This document shows positions 59,802 through 64,000 of a stretch of 64,000 bases of DNA, one piece after another. A program made the translations under genes and the position numbers. The notes under the pieces were generated by a model. That model was not told the origin of the DNA. It did no database searches and saw only the letters and a program-made list of their open reading frames with translations. Each line of letters starts with the position of its first letter. The first letter of the stretch is position 1. Origin of the DNA: Monarcha castaneiventris obscurior (Eukaryota; Chordata; Aves; Passeriformes; Monarchidae); assembly GCA_026261815.1 (NCBI GenBank), contig JAMPIT010000682.1, positions 10,001 through 74,000 on the forward strand. The letters are read 5' to 3'.

Positions 59802-60420
59802 GTGTCGTTGCCGAGTTTTGGTTGACTGATTATTTTTCCTTAAGGAAAGGTCAAAGCACAGGAATCTACAGGAATTCCTGAACTCATAGGAAAAAATTGG
59901 AGTCTGCCATGATTGCTTCAGAAATGTTGCATGCATAAGGGTGACTCCTTAAAATCAGGCAGAAGAGAGAGCAGAGGTTGGGGCGACACTGTCAGGGTGC
60001 CACTGAGCCCTTATTTCTTTAGGTGTAGGTCTCACCTTCCAAAAAGCCTTATTCCCTCACGCCAGCTCACACCAAGAATTAGATCAGCTGAAAGCAGATG
60101 GGAAAAGCTGGAGCCTTCCTACAATGGCCAAATTTGTGGCATCTCTGCTGCAGCAGTCAGGGCAGGGGGCCACCAGCCTCTGCTTTGCCTCGTCCTTGCC
60201 TAACCCAGCACTCTCAGTCTCGTTCCCTCCCACAAGAACAGCTTTGATATTTGAAGTGCTCGTGGTTCCTGGCAGGTTTTAGTTGGTTTCTTGAACAACA
60301 GGAAACTTGTTCAGCTGTAGACATTCACCACCTTGACCACTGTGGTGGGGATGGGTGCTTAGACCCCCCGGTTTACACCCCGCTGACCCACAGCCATGCT
60401 GGCTGAAGCAGAGGGTCAGG

Positions 60421-60523
60421 TCTGAAGCTAAAAACCTGTCTTGACTTAAAATCTGAAGTTTCAAAGTGGTCTTGACTGTCTAAAACGCTTGAAGCTGCAG
60501 GGTGATCTTGATTGTCTAAAAAA
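60421..60523. repeat. decayed tandem repeat, three copies of about 31-36 bp
   Basis: Copies at 60421-60451, 60452-60487 and 60488-60523 share the pattern (T)CTGAAG...GTCTTGAC/T...TAAAA. The second and third align without gaps over 36 positions, while the first is about 5 bases shorter. The unit does not match any repeat I recognise. Confidence 0.7.
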
Positions 60524-63445
60524 TTTACCTCCATCTAGTCCACTTCAACTACCACTGTTTGCATTGACCTAAGCCTCACCTGATACTTATTACCTCCCCT
60601 TTTTAGGGCAAAGAGCCTGAAAGAATTAATTCTGTGCTGTGAGTGACTTACAATACAATGCTGACAGCATTTGCTGCATGCCTTGAGGTGAGAAAAAAAG
60701 GAAAGTTTGGGTAATTGACCATGCAAGCAGATTTTCTAGGGTGCTGTCAGGAGACAAGGTGATCTGCAGAGGGGCAAACCTTGGGTGGTCACCTCCTTCA
60801 AGCAGGCAGCTGCCCCTGAAGCCAGGCTTCACATGAGATTGCTTATTTAAAACACTCTCCAAAAATATATATGTAGATTACAATTAAAAAGAAAAAAATA
60901 TTTGCACTGCAGAAGTGTCCAAAGGCTGAGTAGAGACAGAATGTTTACAGAAATAAACAAGTGGTGAAAACTTGTAAATACCTTTAATTTAAAGTGTGAA
61001 GTCAACACAGGAACAGTTTTATAGAAATGAGCTGAATATAGTGAGGCAGAAAATGAGTGGAATGTTTTTAACCCTAGAGTAGTGAATTCAAGAACCGAAC
61101 TTAATGATATTTAAGATCTTTGACTCAGGTTTTCTATTTTTATATCCTACAACCTAAGTGTCACAAACACATATTCAAGAATCAAAACACCTTTTTTTCA
61201 GTTTAGGGCTTTATTTGAAATCTCAATCTGTCTCAGATGAATTCTGGCTATGAAGATGAAGTTGAGTATTTTGAATGCACTTGTTAGATCTGTATTACTC
61301 AGCATAGGATAAAGCATGGTAAAAAATCCTGCAGATTTGTTGAAACAAAAGAGTCTGGAATACAAGAATATTTTTGAAGCTGAATGCTTTAATCACTAGT
61401 TTGTGAAGAACTTGCTCACAGTTTGGTTCCTATTTTAAGTTCAGTGGAACTTGTGAATTTCAGAGGAAAACAATCTAATTTCTTTAAAAAAAATGAATAA
61501 AGTTTCTATCTAGTACAGCATAATAATAAAATTCTTAATTTTCTTTCTAAATCTAAGGTAGAATGGTGGTTTCTGTCTATGCAGCAAAAAATTTTTATAA
61601 GATGCTGTATTAGTAGACATTTGTGTACACTAATATTTCACTCAAAATTAAAAAGGGTCTTGAAGTAAAGGAGATTAAAAATCTCATTTATCATTTACCC
61701 TCAGCCCTGTGGTCATATCTGACACTCCATAAACATGAAATATAGTGGATAGATCTGTGTGAGTTACACAACTTTTCTTCTTGTTTGTAAAGTTTATGTG
61801 CTAGAACGTCTGATATGCCTGACCCAGGGTGATCCAGTTAAAAAAAAATAAGAAAATTAAATTTAATACAGGGTCTTCGCACACATGTGCAAAATTAGGA
61901 AAATTGATAAAGACTGAGGAATGAGAGAAAAAACAGGCTTAAACTCTGGTTTGCTGTCTAAAATTTAATCCCTACAGTGGAAGCATTAAGTGCTGTGACC
62001 TCTGGACCATGCTGAATAATACAGGGAGATTTTTGATGATGTAGCATTGCCTTCCTTTCAGAGAGCAACCTCACCAGGACTGTGGCTTTGTTTGCCTTTC
62101 ACATCTGTTACCTCCTGAAGCTGTGGAACAGAGCATATGTAGGTGAAATTGTTGTCAAGCTGCATAAAATATTGTCTCTCCAATGCGCAGTAATTTGCTT
62201 TTATTTTTATACTGCCTTAAGTTGCAGACTTTGCTAGGTGGAAAAAAAAAAAAAAGTCTAAAAATACTCAGAATTTTCAGTGAAACTATAAAAAGAATGA
62301 CATCAATGCAGGTAATTACTGAGCATGAAGTACGTTGCTTATCTTACTCTGTCAGAAATCAGGTGCCGAGAAAACTTGCCCATTCCATACATTTGGTGTT
62401 CAAAAAAGTATTCTGATCATAAAAACACTACGGGTCTCCAGTGACACTAAAGCTTAATGTTGCAAAATATGGTTCTTTGAAACGCATTGAAGCCCTTGTC
62501 TGGTTTTATTTGTCCCTTCCTTCGCTTCCTTTTCCCAGCAGGAGCTGATTTTTCTTTAGCAAGATCAAGTTGGAATGCAAATGTTTATTAAGTGCATATT
62601 GCAGCCCTGCAGTCAGAGGGGAACTGCTGCATCTTGGTTACTGTAGGTGCCTTTGTACCAGAAACTGCTTTTGCCAAGGGCTGCCTGTAATGAAGGAGCC
62701 AATGACCTGTAAATTATAACTAAAATGCTCAAGTTGGTCTTGCAGATGAATGCTTTTGATTATGGTCTAAGGTATCCAAAGTTCAATTTCTATTTAAAGC
62801 AAAGAGCTTTAAGGTTCTTTGTGTGTGTGAGGTTTTTTGTGGGGTTTTTTTTTTTCCACTTTCTTTTTATAAGGTTTGATATTAAGAGCGCATTAAACAA
62901 ATCTTTCTGATTTAAAATTTTATTGAGAACTTATATACAAGGAATTATACATGTGCACGGACTATTTGCTGTATCAAAAACAGTAACCATCCAAAAGAAA
63001 GAAGAAAAATCAAGCACAGAGCTAAAGATATTGTTTGAATCAATGAGACAACAGAAACGATCTTAAAATATTTGGTGACTGTTGCACAGTCTATGTCCTG
63101 TTCATATTAAATTTCACTGCCTTTGGAGGAGAATCCTGATTTTTAGAAAGTAAGTGCAAAATCATAACAACTTGTGCTTTTGCTCTGTTTTCCAGTTTAA
63201 ATAAGAATTAATGAGCTTCAGTGGAGAATGCCTGAGAGGATCACAAGCAGCTACAGGCAAGCCTGTGCCTTTTTTTCTCCCCCTTATGTAAAAACAATCA
63301 GGTACATGTGCAGTAGGATATCCAGGAGGTTAAATGGGGTTTAATAAACATTCCATCATAAAAGAGAGAGAAAGGAAGGAAGGTGACAGGAGCAGAGAAA
63401 CTTACAGTACCAGAAGAAATTAGTCTGCAAAGTCCAAGTCAAAGT

Positions 63446-63561
63446 TCAAAAAATGTCTGGACCCAGAGTGCCAGGGTCTAGTTGACAAGGTGGTGATGAG
63501 TCAAACACTGGCCTTTATTTCAGAGGTCTTTTCCAACCTAAATGCTTCTGTGATTCTGTGA
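63446..63561 (+). mobile_element. CR1 LINE 3' end
   Basis: Plus-strand CR1 fragment of about 115 bases: GAGTGCCAGGGTCTAGTTGAC (63467-63487), CAAGGTGGTGATGAG, AGAGGTCTTTTCCAACCTAA and a two-copy CTTCTGTGATTCTGTGA tail. It is related to the 28.5 and 41.3 kb tails but clearly more diverged from both. Confidence 0.9.
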
Positions 63562-64000
63562 AGCTGCCTCTGAGATCAAACAGAATTAATGTTTCAGAGA
63601 TGTTCTGGATGTGGCTAAAAAGAACAGCAGGAGAAATCAGAGGCACTATCAAACAAAATTATTTTTTGCATGTTGTGTCTTTTTCAAACTCTTTTTTTTA
63701 AAGTTATTTCAGCAGACAAAATTGAATGGTTACATCCTAATGTATAAAGATGGACAGGAGAAACCACAGGAAAGCTGTTGGAAATGTTCTAAAGATTCTT
63801 TTCATAACATCAAGTAAGGATGCCAAATATGGTGAGCAAAATGTCAGTCCAATTTATCACTGTCCATCAGGCAAAATGTTTACAATCTTCATCGAGTATG
63901 CTTTTAGAATTTTCACAGAATAACAGAATGTTTTTTCTCTCAATTATTCTTAAAAAAAAAAAAATAAAAGTACAGGACAAATCAAAGGTGACAGATTGAG
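63562..64000. other. unique non-coding sequence to window end
   Basis: AT-rich single-copy sequence with an A run at about 63952-63964. No gene recognised. Confidence 0.55.

Larger units (their letters stand above)
52461..63445. other. unique non-coding sequence
   Basis: Eleven kilobases with no recognised gene. Items of note are a palindrome at 53420-53438, a 178-codon open frame at 54828-55364, a hydrophobic 112-codon frame at 56917-57255, G/T-rich tracts at 58236-58312 and 59716-59801, and a decayed 36-bp tandem repeat at 60421-60523. No RNA gene or interspersed repeat was seen. Confidence 0.5.

Overview
The window is vertebrate genomic DNA, almost certainly from a bird and most likely a songbird. 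The main evidence is the repeats. About fifteen CR1 LINE fragments end in the CR1-type tail of short ATTCTGTG direct repeats. Two retroviral LTRs of avian type sit one inside the other. I saw no Alu, L1 or tRNA-derived SINE. The background is AT-rich, non-coding sequence, and the CR1 pieces stand out as GC-rich islands.

I found no recognisable protein-coding gene, rRNA or tRNA gene, CpG island or CRISPR array. Nearly all long open reading frames lie inside CR1 copies, on either strand, or in low-complexity tracts. The window therefore looks like intergenic DNA or the inside of very large introns. Three short stretches have exon-like features: about 25829-26033, about 26840-26923 and 36375-36574. 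I matched none of them to a known protein, so they are leads and not genes.

Layout. 1-4.3 kb is unique. A CR1 3' end lies at 4.3-4.85 kb. 4.9-16.9 kb is unique apart from A and T runs and an 18-bp tandem duplication. A second CR1 type is at 16.9-17.3 kb. 19.2-20.3 kb holds the longest CR1 on the minus strand, reaching back into the reverse transcriptase. 21.4-22.4 kb is another minus-strand CR1 with an internal minisatellite. 24.35-24.63 kb is an A/C-only tract. CR1 fragments lie at 26.95-27.45, 27.60-27.66, 28.48-28.61 and 30.4-30.85 kb. Older CR1 pieces are at 36.25-36.32 and 36.95-37.16 kb. 38.5-42.7 kb holds three more CR1 copies and a (CCAAA)n array. 42.76-43.55 kb is an ERVL-like LTR interrupted by a complete 473-bp solo LTR. 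43.6-64 kb is mostly unique, with CR1 pieces at 52.2 and 63.45 kb and several simple repeats.

The content is a history of retroelement insertion and not a set of cooperating genes. The best-supported observations are the nested solo LTR with perfect terminal inverted repeats and a target-site duplication, the GC-rich CR1 subfamily whose four copies share the same frame-breaking changes in ORF2 (suggesting spread of an already defective source), and a near-identical inverted pair of CR1 tails 12.7 kb apart.
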